A DNA stretch of 49,247 nucleotides from Candidatus Pacearchaeota archaeon (GCA_016204145.1 JACQLK010000022.1:1-49247), one strand, 5' to 3'; positions 8,088-16,532 are shown, numbered from the stretch's first letter. Notes: a model not told the origin generated them from the letters alone. Translations and numbers: made by a program.

Positions 8088-8663
8088 TTATCCCAAAAGC
8101 ATTTCCGTCGCGGTTTTATAATTTTCGTGAATCTCATTCGGAGAAAACCACAAGGAAATTTCGCGTTTTGCGTTTTCAACGGAATCGGAAGCGTGGACGA
8201 GATTTCTCATTACTCTTTTGTTTTCGTCGGCGACGGCATAGGATTCAATTGAAACAAAGTCGCCGCGTATCGTGCCAGGTTGTGAAGAACGCGGCTCTGT
8301 GCTTCCGACAATTTTTCTCACGATTTCAATTGCGTGCGGACCTTGAAGAACAATCGCGATTATCGGACCTTCGCATAAAAAATCGCAGTTCCACGATTGA
8401 ATCGTTTTTCCGATGTGCATGTGGCCTTTGTATGGAAACTTTCTTCCTTCTTTGTCATACGATTTTTTTGACTTCTCGTAAACATTCTTCGCCCATTCCT
8501 CGTCGAGAAAATAATGCTTTTTCGCGAGCTCTTCGTCGGCGGAGAGCATTTTCATCGCGACTATTTTCAAACCCGCCTCTTCAAAACGCGAAATTATTTT
8601 TCCGGAAATTCCGCGCTTGACACCGTCGGGTTTTATCAGAACGAATGTTTTTTCCCGCGCCAT
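8088..8663 (-). CDS. ndk: Nucleoside diphosphate kinase with insertions
   Basis: NDK transfers the gamma-phosphate between nucleoside tri- and diphosphates through a phospho-His. The 191-aa protein starts KTFVLIKPDGVKRGISGKII, carries GPHAIEIVRKIVGSTEP, and has the active-site segment NLVHASDS with His157. It is about 40 residues longer than the usual 150. Extra material lies near residues 62-95 (KEGRKFPYKGHMHIGKTIQSW) and just before the catalytic loop (VADENKR). A TATA-like box (revcomp GAATTATAAA) lies about 29 nt upstream of ATG 8663. Confidence 0.95.
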   Translation of the reverse strand: MAREKTFVLIKPDGVKRGISGKIISRFEEAGLKIVAMKMLSADEELAKKHYFLDEEWAKNVYEKSKKSYDKEGRKFPYKGHMHIGKTIQSWNCDFLCEGPIIAIVLQGPHAIEIVRKIVGSTEPRSSQPGTIRGDFVSIESYAVADENKRVMRNLVHASDSVENAKREISLWFSPNEIHENYKTATEMLLG

Positions 8664-8804
8664 GAATTCCTTTTTGATAAATTCGGTTTATAATTCTTTT
8701 CATAAAAACTTTGGAAACCTTTTTTCAAAGAAAGATTTATAAATGCTATGAATTTGTTTTATAGAATTCACTTACTGGATTAAAAAAACAAAAAAGGATT
8801 GAAA

Positions 8805-10652
8805 ATGATTTTTGACAAAAAAGGGTTGAAAGGAAACAATTTTGTGCATTTGTTTTTTGCATTTTTATTTGTCGCGAGTTTGGTTTATGTGGGAAGTTTT
8901 GCTATGGCTCAAACGGTTATCGGACTTCTTAATATTACAAATGGCGCGGGTGTTCAATTCAATGCAAGTTCCAATCTTACAAGTATCAGCGTTAATAATA
9001 CTGGTGAGGGTGTGCTGTTAAATATTAATGAAGATACTAATTACGTATTTAATTTCAGCATTGACCATATTGCCGCCGCAAGAAACTTGACCGCAATAAA
9101 TATTACTCTGCCTTCAACTTTTGCTTATTGGAATGGTTCAAGTAGAGTTGGAAACGCCAGTACAGGCATCATCTCGTTTAATGTCACTCAAAGTGCTGCT
9201 GGAAATTTTAATGGTTCAGTATTGACTTGGAATGCAACTAATCTCACAAGTTGGATTATTAATCGCACAGGTTTTAACAATTACACTTATATTGCGTTTA
9301 ATGCAACTGCATGGGAACCTGGATATTATAACATGAGCGTCAGATTTTTCTATAATGCCACATTTTCTGCAGCAAACTTGGTGCCCGGAGGTTATAACGA
9401 AACAAACTTTTCAATCAGAGTAAATGACAGAACGAAACCATATGAAATTAATTTGTCCACCATCCCAAAGACATATCCAAATATTTCCGGTTCATTTACG
9501 ATTAATCTCTCTGTTTTGGATAATGGAAATCTTACTGCCGGATTAAGAGAGTATGATGTAACCGGAGTGAATATTACCATTATTAATAGCACAAACGGCA
9601 TGATCGCATCTTATCTTGCAACAAATGTTAGTGATAAATACTGGAATATTACCATACCAACTACCTCATTTTCAGATGGATTATACAACTTTTCTATTTT
9701 TGCCAATGACAGTGATAATAACATAAATGTTACCAATATAAGTAACGTTCGAATAGATAACACTGCGCCAACAGGAAGCGTTTCATGTACGCCCGGGACG
9801 GTTAATTTAGGGGATACTGTAACATGCACATGTTCTCCAAGCGACGGAGGTTCAGGAGAGAACAGCAGCGCAACTTCAATCACCGCGAATCCTTCAACAA
9901 CAAATACTGGAACTTATACTGTATCATGTTCTTTTGCAGATCTGGCAGGAAAGACGGGGACCGCATCAGGAACATACGTTGTTGAGCAAGGAGGAAATGT
10001 TGCTGGAACAGGTACTGGCGGAAGCGGTTCAGCGGCAACAGCAGGAACAACTGCGAAAGTTCAGTCGTTTACAAAAATAACTCCCGGAGCGGCTTCAATA
10101 GTTAAGAATTTCGACGCTGAAACGGGATTAAAAGAAATCCAGATAGATGTAAAGAACGAGGCGCAGAATGTCAAGGTAAGCGTAACAAAATATTCGGGAA
10201 AGCCCGCGGAGGTTTCTGTTGAGAAAGCTGGAAAGGTATTTCAGTATATGCAGATAAAAGTTGACAATGTTGCGGACAAATTAAACAAAGCGACAATTTC
10301 AACAAAGGTCAAGAAGACATGGGTTTCGGACAACGGTTTGACTAAAGATAAGGTCTCGTTGTTCAAGTTTGACGAAACAGCTGGAAAGTGGAATGAGTTG
10401 ACAACAACATTCGCAAGCGAAGATACGACATACTACTATTATGATGCCGAAGTGACGAGTTTCAGTTATTTTGCAATAGGGGAAAGAGGAGTTGTTGAAG
10501 TGACGACGCCTGGCACGGGAACGACTCCCGGCGGAGAAGATACTTCTGGAACGACGACGGCAGGCGGAACAAATTTGACTTGGTTATGGGTATTAATCGG
10601 CGTGGTCGTTTTAGCCGCGATTGCATGGTTTGTTTGGGGCAGAAAAAAATAA
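8805..10652 (+). CDS. Surface protein with PGF-pre-PGF-like domain and C-terminal anchor
   Basis: The protein is about 615 aa. A hydrophobic signal segment (FVHLFFAFLFVASLVYVGSFAMA) is followed by Asn/Thr-rich beta domains with dozens of N-x-S/T sequons, a Cys-bearing Ig-like segment around residue 330 (SCTPGTVNLGDTVTCTCSP), and a Gly/Ser/Thr linker. The domain at residues 420-560 (IDVKNEAQNVKVSVTKYSGKP ... YYYYDAEVTSFSYFAIG) matches the PGF-pre-PGF type. A TTPGTG linker and the anchor WLWVLIGVVVLAAIAWFVWGRKK follow. It probably belongs to the S-layer-like coat and is likely N-glycosylated. The track start TTG 8799 is replaced by ATG 8805, with weak AAGGATTG upstream. Confidence 0.82.
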   Translation: MIFDKKGLKGNNFVHLFFAFLFVASLVYVGSFAMAQTVIGLLNITNGAGVQFNASSNLTSISVNNTGEGVLLNINEDTNYVFNFSIDHIAAARNLTAINITLPSTFAYWNGSSRVGNASTGIISFNVTQSAAGNFNGSVLTWNATNLTSWIINRTGFNNYTYIAFNATAWEPGYYNMSVRFFYNATFSAANLVPGGYNETNFSIRVNDRTKPYEINLSTIPKTYPNISGSFTINLSVLDNGNLTAGLREYDVTGVNITIINSTNGMIASYLATNVSDKYWNITIPTTSFSDGLYNFSIFANDSDNNINVTNISNVRIDNTAPTGSVSCTPGTVNLGDTVTCTCSPSDGGSGENSSATSITANPSTTNTGTYTVSCSFADLAGKTGTASGTYVVEQGGNVAGTGTGGSGSAATAGTTAKVQSFTKITPGAASIVKNFDAETGLKEIQIDVKNEAQNVKVSVTKYSGKPAEVSVEKAGKVFQYMQIKVDNVADKLNKATISTKVKKTWVSDNGLTKDKVSLFKFDETAGKWNELTTTFASEDTTYYYYDAEVTSFSYFAIGERGVVEVTTPGTGTTPGGEDTSGTTTAGGTNLTWLWVLIGVVVLAAIAWFVWGRKK

Positions 10653-10734
10653 TTTTGAGTTTTTTGCGGACATATACCCTGTTGGAAGAACACTTTCTTT
10701 TTTAATGAAACTTTTTCAATCATAAACCAAATTT

Positions 10735-10945
10735 ATTTAAAAAATCTTAATTCTTCTTGACTCATTAAACAGAATTTTTTTATCCCTCCGCCAAAATCTC
10801 CCGACTACTCGTCCGAAGAGGTCAAGGTTAATGTAAAATCGCGAATTTATAGTTATCATTCTTTGTCCCCCCGAATGAAGCGAGCCAAATTTTCGCGCAA
10901 ATTTAAACAATATCTTCTTATTAAACAAATTCCCGCAAACCACAA
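10735..10945 (-). repeat. Intergenic dispersed repeat, copy 4 (subtype B)
   Basis: This gap of about 300 nt holds TTCTTCTTGACTCATTAAAC, then TAATGTAAAATCGCGAATTT, AGTTATCATTCTTTGTC, GAAGCGAGCCAAATTTT and CAAATTTAAACAATAT. The same blocks in the same order occur at 14536-14785. GTTAATGTAAAA is the reverse complement of the TTTTACATTAAC end of the other copies, so I read this copy as inverted. No gene seen. Confidence 0.6.
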
Positions 10946-10954
10946 ACTAATTAA

Positions 10955-11635
10955 ATGATTTCTTATAAAAACTTTATTATGGAAGATGTTTTTAGAAATG
11001 AAATTAAAAAATTATCCTCTTCAGAAATTTTAGTTTCCCTTTATGATTTAATTATTCAAGATAGCTTGGAAAAAAATTTAAGGAAAGTTGACGGGTTGTA
11101 TCCCTTTGCAGAGACAAGCGATAATGAAGAATCCAGTTTTTTATCTTCAAGGCGTCTTCTGGACAAAGGGCTTGCCAAACGGGTTTTTATCATTGATGCC
11201 CCAAATAAAAACGGTTTCCCGGGTTTTGATTCTTGGTCGGATAAACTCTTAAAAAAATACGGCATCTCTGCATTGCCTGTTGATTTTTCATATTCCGGAG
11301 AATTTAACACTTTGACTGAAGCAGAGGCGTTAATAAGATATTCGATTAAAAACAACTTAAAGTCACTTTATATTCTTGCACCGAGATTTCATTTGCTGAG
11401 AGCATTCATGACCGCCTCCAGCGTCGTTATAAGGGAAAATCCTGAAATGAATTTATTTGCATATTCCGGAGCAGAGCAGGATTGGAATCAAACCGTAATT
11501 CATTCCCAAGGGATTGTCAAAGGGAAGAGAATTGATTTAATCGCGGGCGAGATGGAACGCATAAAAAAATATCAACTCATGGGAGATTTGGAATCCACGG
11601 AGAAAATTATTGAATATATTTTGCACAGAAAATGA
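10955..11635 (+). CDS. DUF218/YdcF-like protein
   Basis: This is a 226-aa soluble protein. Its central part has the order seen in DUF218 (YdcF/ElyC-like) proteins: a variable N-terminus, a strand with acidic residues (AKRVFIIDAP), then NTLTEAEALIRYSIKNNLKSLYILAPRFHLLRAFM, the equivalent of the T.eEA...iilVT..fH..RA segment. The C-terminus is helical. No membrane segment precedes the domain, unlike bacterial ElyC. Substrate unknown. ATG 10955 and ATG 10979 (MEDVFRNEIK) are both possible starts. It stands alone between a repeat-filled gap and endoQ. Confidence 0.6.
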   Translation: MISYKNFIMEDVFRNEIKKLSSSEILVSLYDLIIQDSLEKNLRKVDGLYPFAETSDNEESSFLSSRRLLDKGLAKRVFIIDAPNKNGFPGFDSWSDKLLKKYGISALPVDFSYSGEFNTLTEAEALIRYSIKNNLKSLYILAPRFHLLRAFMTASSVVIRENPEMNLFAYSGAEQDWNQTVIHSQGIVKGKRIDLIAGEMERIKKYQLMGDLESTEKIIEYILHRK

Positions 11636-11676
11636 TATATCCAAATTCTTAAAAACTTATTTTTCTTTTTTGTTCA

Positions 11677-12906
11677 ATGAAAATTATAGCGGATTTGCAG
11701 ATACATTCGCGTTATGCGAGAGCGACTTCGAAAGACATAACAATTGACAATCTTGAAAAATGGGCGAAAATAAAAGGACTCGACTTAATCGGGACAGGGG
11801 ATTTTCAGCATCCTCTTTGGCGGAAAGAAATTGACGAAAAATTAATTGAGGATGACAATGGAATTTTGAGGACGAAAGGCGGATTTCCTTTTTTGTGGCA
11901 GACAGAAATCAGTTTGATGTTCTCGGATAACGGAAGAAGGGCCGTGCATCTTCTTGTTTTTGTTCCAAACAGAAAAATAGCCGATGAATTTACAAAATAT
12001 CTTCTTGGGAAGGGAAGAATTGATTATGACGGGAGGCCGATTTTTGGAATTACATGCGAAGATTTTGTCAAGGACTTAAAAAACATCGACGATAAAATAG
12101 AAATAATCCCCGCGCATTGCATGACCCCTTGGTTTGGAATTTTTGGAAGCAAGTCGGGATTTAATTCCCTGAAGGACTGCTTCAAAAGCCAAACAGAAAA
12201 GATTTACGCGATTGAGTCGGGAATGTCGGCAAATCCAGAAATGCTATGGAGATTTCAGGAATTTATCGACGGAAAAATAAACATCGTTAGTTTTTCAGAC
12301 ATGCACAGTTTTTGGCCGTGGAGAATCGGGCGGGAAGCCACGGTTTTTGAAATTCCGGAATTGAGTTATGAAAACATAATAAAAGCGATTCGCACAGGCG
12401 TCGGATTGAAAGGAACAATAGAGACGCCGCCTGAATACGGAAAATATCATTATGACGGGCACAGAAATTGCAATTTTTCATCCTCTTACGAAGAGACGAA
12501 AAAACTCAACGGCATTTGTCCGATATGCAAAAAGCCGCTCATCATCGGCGTGGATTACAGAGTCGAGGAAATTGCAAAAGAGCAAAAAGGATTCAAGCCG
12601 AAAAACGCAAAAGAATTTTATTCGTTCATACCTTTGCATGAATTAATCTCCATTCTTTACGAGACGCCAATGGCCTCAAAAAAATCATGGGCAATTTACA
12701 ACAATATGATTGAGAAATTCGGAAACGAGTTAAATATTTTGATGAACGTTTCAAAAGAGGAATTTGTAAAAAAAGAAACCGACGAAAATCTCACGGAGCT
12801 GATTCTGAAAAGCCGCGACGGAAAAATAAAAGTCAAGCCGGGATACGACGGAGAATACGGAAAAGTTTTGATTGGAGAACGGGAGAAGCAGGGGAAGTTG
12901 ATTTGA
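11677..12906 (+). CDS. Endonuclease Q-like PHP-domain DNA repair nuclease
   Basis: EndoQ cleaves DNA 5' to deaminated bases and abasic sites. The 409-aa protein shows the family order. First comes an N-terminal PHP domain (ADLQIHSRYARATSK, GLDLIGTGDFQHPLW, IIPAHCMTPWFGIFG, FSDMHSFWPWRIGRE). A zinc-finger region follows at about residues 258-285 (HYDGHRNCNFS ... CPICKKPL), then a helical C-terminus. Length fits the archaeal TIGR00375/EndoQ group. One metal-motif position is unusual: DLQIHS has Gln8 where the PHP HxH motif normally has His. TCTTAAAAACTT about 25 nt upstream serves as TATA, giving a leaderless start. Confidence 0.82.
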   Translation: MKIIADLQIHSRYARATSKDITIDNLEKWAKIKGLDLIGTGDFQHPLWRKEIDEKLIEDDNGILRTKGGFPFLWQTEISLMFSDNGRRAVHLLVFVPNRKIADEFTKYLLGKGRIDYDGRPIFGITCEDFVKDLKNIDDKIEIIPAHCMTPWFGIFGSKSGFNSLKDCFKSQTEKIYAIESGMSANPEMLWRFQEFIDGKINIVSFSDMHSFWPWRIGREATVFEIPELSYENIIKAIRTGVGLKGTIETPPEYGKYHYDGHRNCNFSSSYEETKKLNGICPICKKPLIIGVDYRVEEIAKEQKGFKPKNAKEFYSFIPLHELISILYETPMASKKSWAIYNNMIEKFGNELNILMNVSKEEFVKKETDENLTELILKSRDGKIKVKPGYDGEYGKVLIGEREKQGKLI

Positions 12907-12929
12907 TTTTTAAAATTTTATTTTTATTA

Positions 12930-13095
12930 ATTCCGCCCCCCTAAGACCAGAAGAGAAAAAATTTGTTTCACTTCGTTTAAATATTAACGGCTTCGCGCCA
13001 GGTTTCATCAAGGCACTTCGCGAAATAAAAACGTTAATTGGCAATTCCGCCCTTTAATTTTTATGGGATTTTCTTGATTAACATTTTTTCTTTAT
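12930..13095 (+). repeat. Intergenic dispersed repeat, copy 5
   Basis: It contains TATTAACGGCTTCGCGCCAG, TCATCAAGGCACTTCGCGAA, ATAAAAACGTTAATTGG and TTGATTAACATTTTTTC. It is the partner of the copy at 5260-5430 and lies between the 3' ends of endoQ and nop10. No gene seen. Confidence 0.65.
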
Positions 13096-13126
13096 GAAAA
13101 ACTTATACGACCGTTGGATATAAAAA

Positions 13127-13288
13127 TTATAAATCAATTGACGATACAGCATAGGTTTTATGGGGTTGGAGTTTTTTATATCCAAATTTCAAGAATTTGT
13201 AATGCGCGTCTTTCGTCTGATTTTTGCAGTTTTGGCAGATTTTTTTCAGAGTATGATCTTTGCAGGAAGGGCATTTTTTTAATTTCAC
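13127..13288 (-). CDS. nop10: H/ACA RNP protein Nop10
   Basis: Nop10 is the small zinc-binding core protein of H/ACA ribonucleoproteins that guide pseudouridylation of rRNA, working with Cbf5, L7Ae and Gar1. The 53-aa product starts MKLKKCPSCKDHTLKKICQNC, with zinc ligands at C6, C9, C18 and C21, followed by TKDAHYKFLKFG, the Cbf5-contact tail. The ORF track extends it to 71 aa from an ATG inside the upstream gene. The natural start is GTG 13288, overlapping the Nudix stop as GTGA. Proximity to aIF2-alpha is a known archaeal arrangement and supports the call. Confidence 0.88.
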   Translation of the reverse strand: MKLKKCPSCKDHTLKKICQNCKNQTKDAHYKFLKFGYKKLQPHKTYAVSSIDL

Positions 13289-13713
13289 TTCAACCCCATC
13301 AGATATTCCTTCAGATTCGGATGCAAGGAAACACCGAAACATTTCTCAATCTTGTCGGGAGAGATCCATTTTGAGTCCTCGTATTCTTCGCTCAACTTTT
13401 TCTTTCCTCCGGAGATTTCACACAAATAATACACCGACAGAAGCCCGTTTTTCTCGGAATAGGTTTTTACGAAAACAGAACCCAAAATTTCAATTGCGAG
13501 CCCTGTTTTCCCCCTTATCTTTCTCTTTAATTCCATTTCAATATCGTCGCCATAATTTATCTTTGTTCCGGGAAAGCACCATGTCAATCCGGTTATATGC
13601 GAAGGCTTTTTTCTTTTTACTATAAGAATTTTTTTTGAAGCCGTGTCAAATAAAATTCCGAGGGCTATGTTCAGCGGCGCCTTTCTTTCAGAAAGCTGAA
13701 TCATCTCTGCCAT
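13285..13713 (-). CDS. Nudix-fold protein with degenerate catalytic box
   Basis: The 142-aa protein has a Nudix-like fold: NIALGILFDTASKKILIVKRKKPSH, then WCFPGTKINYGDDIEMELKRKIRGKTGL, then strands SVYYLCEI and SKWISPDKI. The Nudix consensus Gx5Ex7REUxEExGU is badly eroded. The first Glu reads Gly and the REUxEE helix reads RKIRGKTG, so the Mg-binding glutamates are missing. It is likely a binding protein rather than a hydrolase. It overlaps nop10 by 4 nt and has its own AT-rich box (TTTATTTAAG) about 25 nt upstream. aIF2-alpha lies 73 nt upstream on the same strand. Confidence 0.75.
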   Translation of the reverse strand: MAEMIQLSERKAPLNIALGILFDTASKKILIVKRKKPSHITGLTWCFPGTKINYGDDIEMELKRKIRGKTGLAIEILGSVFVKTYSEKNGLLSVYYLCEISGGKKKLSEEYEDSKWISPDKIEKCFGVSLHPNLKEYLMGLK

Positions 13714-13786
13714 ACCGACAATAATCCTCTTCTTTATTTAAGCTTTGTGATATTCTGTTGCCATGGAAAAATGAAAGCATTTTTTG

Positions 13787-14494
13787 TCACTTAATGCTGA
13801 ATTCAACCCGATTTTCTTTTGCCTTTTTTTCAATCTTTTCAACCGCTTCCCTCATTTTTCTGTCCGCTTTTTTGAAATCTGTAGATTCCGTTTTTACGGA
13901 ATATTTTCCCGCTGCGAGGTATTTTATTTCAGCGTCGCTGTCCGAGAAGACGGATTTTATGAGATTTATTCCGTCAGGCAATTCCGTCTTTAAAAAAATT
14001 TCCTTTTTTATGACCGCTTTTTTTTGTTTTTGCGCGGTTAAAATTTCAAGAATTTTTTCCGCCCCGGTTTTTCCAACGAGTTTTTCAAGCTTATTCGGGT
14101 TCTCTTTTATTTCTCCAAGAAAATCGTAAACGCTGCTTTCTTTTTTTATTTTTTCGATTATTTCCTCTGATTTTTCGCCGAGAATCTTTCTCAGGATGCT
14201 GAAAAAAGCCATTTCCTGCTGGTATTTCTCCATGACTTCCTTTCTTTCTTTTGAAGAGACCCTCCTCAAAGACAATTCCGCGTTTCCGCTGCCCGAAACT
14301 CTCAATACCTTGCAAACAATTTTCTTTTTCGGAACAACATAATCCCTGAGATTTCGTATTCTCCCCGGAGCAATCTCCGACGTAGTTATGCTTCCGTCCA
14401 CTTCCTTTCCCTCGAAAAATATTTTCACAAACACTATCGTGTTTTCTATTCTTTCAACAGAGCACAAAACAATGTCTCCTTCTTCCAAAGCCAT
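13787..14494 (-). CDS. Translation initiation factor aIF2, alpha subunit
   Basis: aIF2-alpha is part of the heterotrimer that brings Met-tRNAi to the ribosome. The 235-aa protein has an N-terminal S1 OB-fold (GDIVLCSVERIENTIVFVKI ... GSITTSEIAPGRIRNLRDYVVPKKKIVCKVLRV), a helical middle (residues 85-160) and a C-terminal alpha/beta domain (INLIKSVFSDSDAEIKYLAAGKYSVKTES) that binds the gamma subunit. It is slightly shorter than the usual ~260 aa. A TTTTTAATAC box lies about 25 nt upstream. Downstream come a Nudix-like gene and nop10, preserving the common archaeal aIF2-alpha/nop10 linkage. Confidence 0.92.
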   Translation of the reverse strand: MALEEGDIVLCSVERIENTIVFVKIFFEGKEVDGSITTSEIAPGRIRNLRDYVVPKKKIVCKVLRVSGSGNAELSLRRVSSKERKEVMEKYQQEMAFFSILRKILGEKSEEIIEKIKKESSVYDFLGEIKENPNKLEKLVGKTGAEKILEILTAQKQKKAVIKKEIFLKTELPDGINLIKSVFSDSDAEIKYLAAGKYSVKTESTDFKKADRKMREAVEKIEKKAKENRVEFSIK

Positions 14495-14535
14495 AAATTT
14501 TATAGAGAAAAAAGCTTTTTAATACTAACGATTCA

Positions 14536-14785
14536 CCGGGTTTGTTTAGAAGGTCCCGATTCTTCTTGACTTATTAAACAGAATATTTTTTCATCCCGCC
14601 AACTCGTGCCCTGATTTATTATTAATATAAAAATTACTTAAATCAAAGCACTCACCCACTCCAGACAAAAACTTATGTTAGCATAAAATCGCGGATTTAT
14701 CGTTATCATCCTTTGTCATCGCGAGAGAAGCGAGCCGATTTTTCATTGTAAATTTAAACAAAATCCATTTATTGAACAAAATCAA
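14536..14785 (-). repeat. Intergenic dispersed repeat, copy 6 (subtype B)
   Basis: It shares with 10735-10945 the blocks TCTTCTTGACTTATTAAACA, CATAAAATCGCGGATTTATC, GTTATCATCCTTTGTCATCG, GAAGCGAGCCGATTTTTC and TAAATTTAAACAAAAT. A variable AT-rich middle of about 60 nt separates the first two. It fills the 290-nt gap between the aIF2-alpha start and the uS15 stop. No gene seen. Confidence 0.6.
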
Positions 14786-14786
14786 A

Positions 14787-15152
14787 TCACTCCGAATGCG
14801 CTCTTAATATTCTCAGCTGCGAAAATATCCTGTCTTTTTCCCTCATTGCCCTTTTATCCTGCCTGTTCTTTTCAAAATGTTTCATAACTTTATTGAGCTT
14901 TCCCTCGATGTTTTTCAAATCAGGGTTTACGTATTTGTTTTTTTCCTTTAAAATTCTGGATATCTTTTTCCCGTGCTCTTTAGGATGTATCCCCTGTTTT
15001 CTGAGGGCTTCGCCTATTTTTTCAGACGTTATTCCCGTTTCAGCAAGTTCCAAGACGCGCTTTTCAAACTCCGATCCGGAAAGTTTTTTTGAGATGATTT
15101 TTCCTTCGCTTTCCGAGGGCGCTTTCTTTTTTTCAGTTTTTTTTCTTGCCAT
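14787..15152 (-). CDS. rps15: Small ribosomal subunit protein uS15, short form
   Basis: uS15 binds the central domain of 16S rRNA. The 121-aa protein has a basic tail, then the archaeal N-terminal helical domain (FEKRVLELAETGITSEKIGEALRKQGI), then the core (LKNIEGKLNKVMKHFEKNRQDKRAMREKDRIFSQLRILRAHSE), in which H..KN..D......L......RL matches the S15 signature. Relative to typical archaeal uS15 (~150 aa) the C-terminal helix after the RxL segment is missing or very short. TATA-like TTTTTAAATC lies about 26 nt upstream of ATG 15152. Confidence 0.7.
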   Translation of the reverse strand: MARKKTEKKKAPSESEGKIISKKLSGSEFEKRVLELAETGITSEKIGEALRKQGIHPKEHGKKISRILKEKNKYVNPDLKNIEGKLNKVMKHFEKNRQDKRAMREKDRIFSQLRILRAHSE

Positions 15153-15667
15153 TTTTTTAATTGCCGTTTTTGATTTTTAAATCTATTGATTGATTTTTTG
15201 GAGATATTTATTTCGGTCTAAAAATCCATTTTTTTATCCAAATAATTTGTTCCCACCCGCCCATCCCATAATGAGCGAATAAAAAATAATTTTCAAACTG
15301 AATTTTCTTGCAAAGTCGTTCGCCGTCCGCCCTATTCGCGTCCTGACTTTGCCATTGATAAAATAAAATTTGTCAAAGTCAAAACTCTTGCCATCCGACA
15401 CCTTTGGCGCCGGCAAAAAAGATTCCGACCAATTGATATAAAATTAATTAAATTAAAATACCCATCCCGCAAAATAATATTAATTCTAAAACCCGACGCC
15501 ATAATTGATGAGAATAATTCCCAAATCAACGGATAAAATCGCAACTGAATCCGGAGAGTTAACATTTTTTCAGATGACTTTCGCGAATTTTCTTATATCC
15601 TAAGCGGTTATTTTCTTCCATCCCCTTCCGCAAACAAATTGAAAAATATTTAAATGCGGAAAAATTG
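15153..15667. repeat. Long intergenic gap with repeat, copy 7
   Basis: No coding region or RNA gene is recognisable. It holds C-rich tracts (CCCACCCGCCCATCCC), an inverted pair GACTTTG/CAAAGTC around 15354-15382, and an end GTTAACATTTTTTCAGATGA (from about 15558). That end matches the terminal motif of the intergenic repeats at 17.0, 28.0, 30.1 and 46.5 kb. Confidence 0.5.
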
Positions 15668-15681
15668 GCTTTATAATATAA
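15668..15681 (+). promoter_or_regulatory. TATA box of minD-like gene
   Basis: GCTTTATAATATAA is centred about 27 nt upstream of ATG 15702; the transcript would be leaderless. Confidence 0.55.
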
Positions 15682-15701
15682 TTGTCTAAAATTGAGGATA
15701 A

Positions 15702-16490
15702 ATGGGGAAAACGATTGGGGTGATGAGTTTGAAGGGAGGAGTCGGAAAGACGTCAAGCGTCGTGGCTCTCGGCGACGCAATTTCTGAATTGGGAAAAAAA
15801 GCGCTTTTAATCGACGGAAACCTCTCCGCGCCGAATCTCGGCCTGCATTTGAATCTTCTCGGGTTTCCGACGCTGCACCACGTTCTTGCGAGAAGGGCGA
15901 ACATTCGCGATTCTATTCACAAAATGGAAAATTTCGACATTATTCCGTCGTCGATTCTTTACAGCTCGAAATTGAATCCCTTGGAATTAAGGGACAGAAT
16001 AAGCCCGCTTAAAAAAAGATATGATGCGATAATAATTGATTCTTCTCCGGCGCTGAACGAGGAGACGCTTGCGGTAATGCTTGCCTCCGACGGAGTTATC
16101 GTCGTGACAACCCCCGACATTCCTTCTTTGAGCATGGCAATGAAAGCAGTGAGAATGGCGAGGCAAAGAGACATCTTGGTAATCGGATTGATATTGAACA
16201 AAGTGCATGACAAATATTTTGATTTGTCAATTGAAGAAATAGAAGACACTCTCGGCGTTCCAGTGCTGGCGGTAATCCCATATGACACGGACATTCAAAA
16301 ATCGCTTTACGAGTTCATGCCCTTGACACAATACAATCCGAATTCAAACGCAAGCACGGAATATAAAAAACTCGCCGGCGTTTTAATCGGAGAAAAATAC
16401 CGTCCGTCCGGATTCAGGGAATTTTTTAAAACCTCTCCAAAGAAGGAAGAAATCAACAGAGAGATTTATTATCATAGGGTTTTTGGATGA
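15702..16490 (+). CDS. MinD/ParA-family P-loop ATPase
   Basis: This family of deviant-Walker ATPases positions cell-surface or division complexes and plasmid/chromosome cargo. The 262-aa protein has the deviant Walker A KGGVGKTSS (residues 11-19), switch I DGNLSAPNLGLHL, Walker B YDAIIIDSSP and VIVVTTPDIPSLSMA, all typical of MinD-like proteins. The C-terminal tail is short and polar and ends in HRVFG; I see no clear amphipathic membrane-targeting helix. It is a single-gene unit with its own TATA box and a downstream T-run (TTTTTTTT near 16524). With several surface-filament genes nearby, a role in positioning them is possible but unproven. Confidence 0.88.
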   Translation: MGKTIGVMSLKGGVGKTSSVVALGDAISELGKKALLIDGNLSAPNLGLHLNLLGFPTLHHVLARRANIRDSIHKMENFDIIPSSILYSSKLNPLELRDRISPLKKRYDAIIIDSSPALNEETLAVMLASDGVIVVTTPDIPSLSMAMKAVRMARQRDILVIGLILNKVHDKYFDLSIEEIEDTLGVPVLAVIPYDTDIQKSLYEFMPLTQYNPNSNASTEYKKLAGVLIGEKYRPSGFREFFKTSPKKEEINREIYYHRVFG

Positions 16491-16532
16491 ATTCATTCAA
16501 AACTTTGGATTATCTTCTTTCAATTTTTTTTC

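Noticed and set aside
13127-13342. 71-aa version of Nop10 starting at ATG 13342
   Set aside because: The extra 18 residues come from the Nudix gene in another frame; GTG 13288 with GTGA overlap gives a family-length protein.
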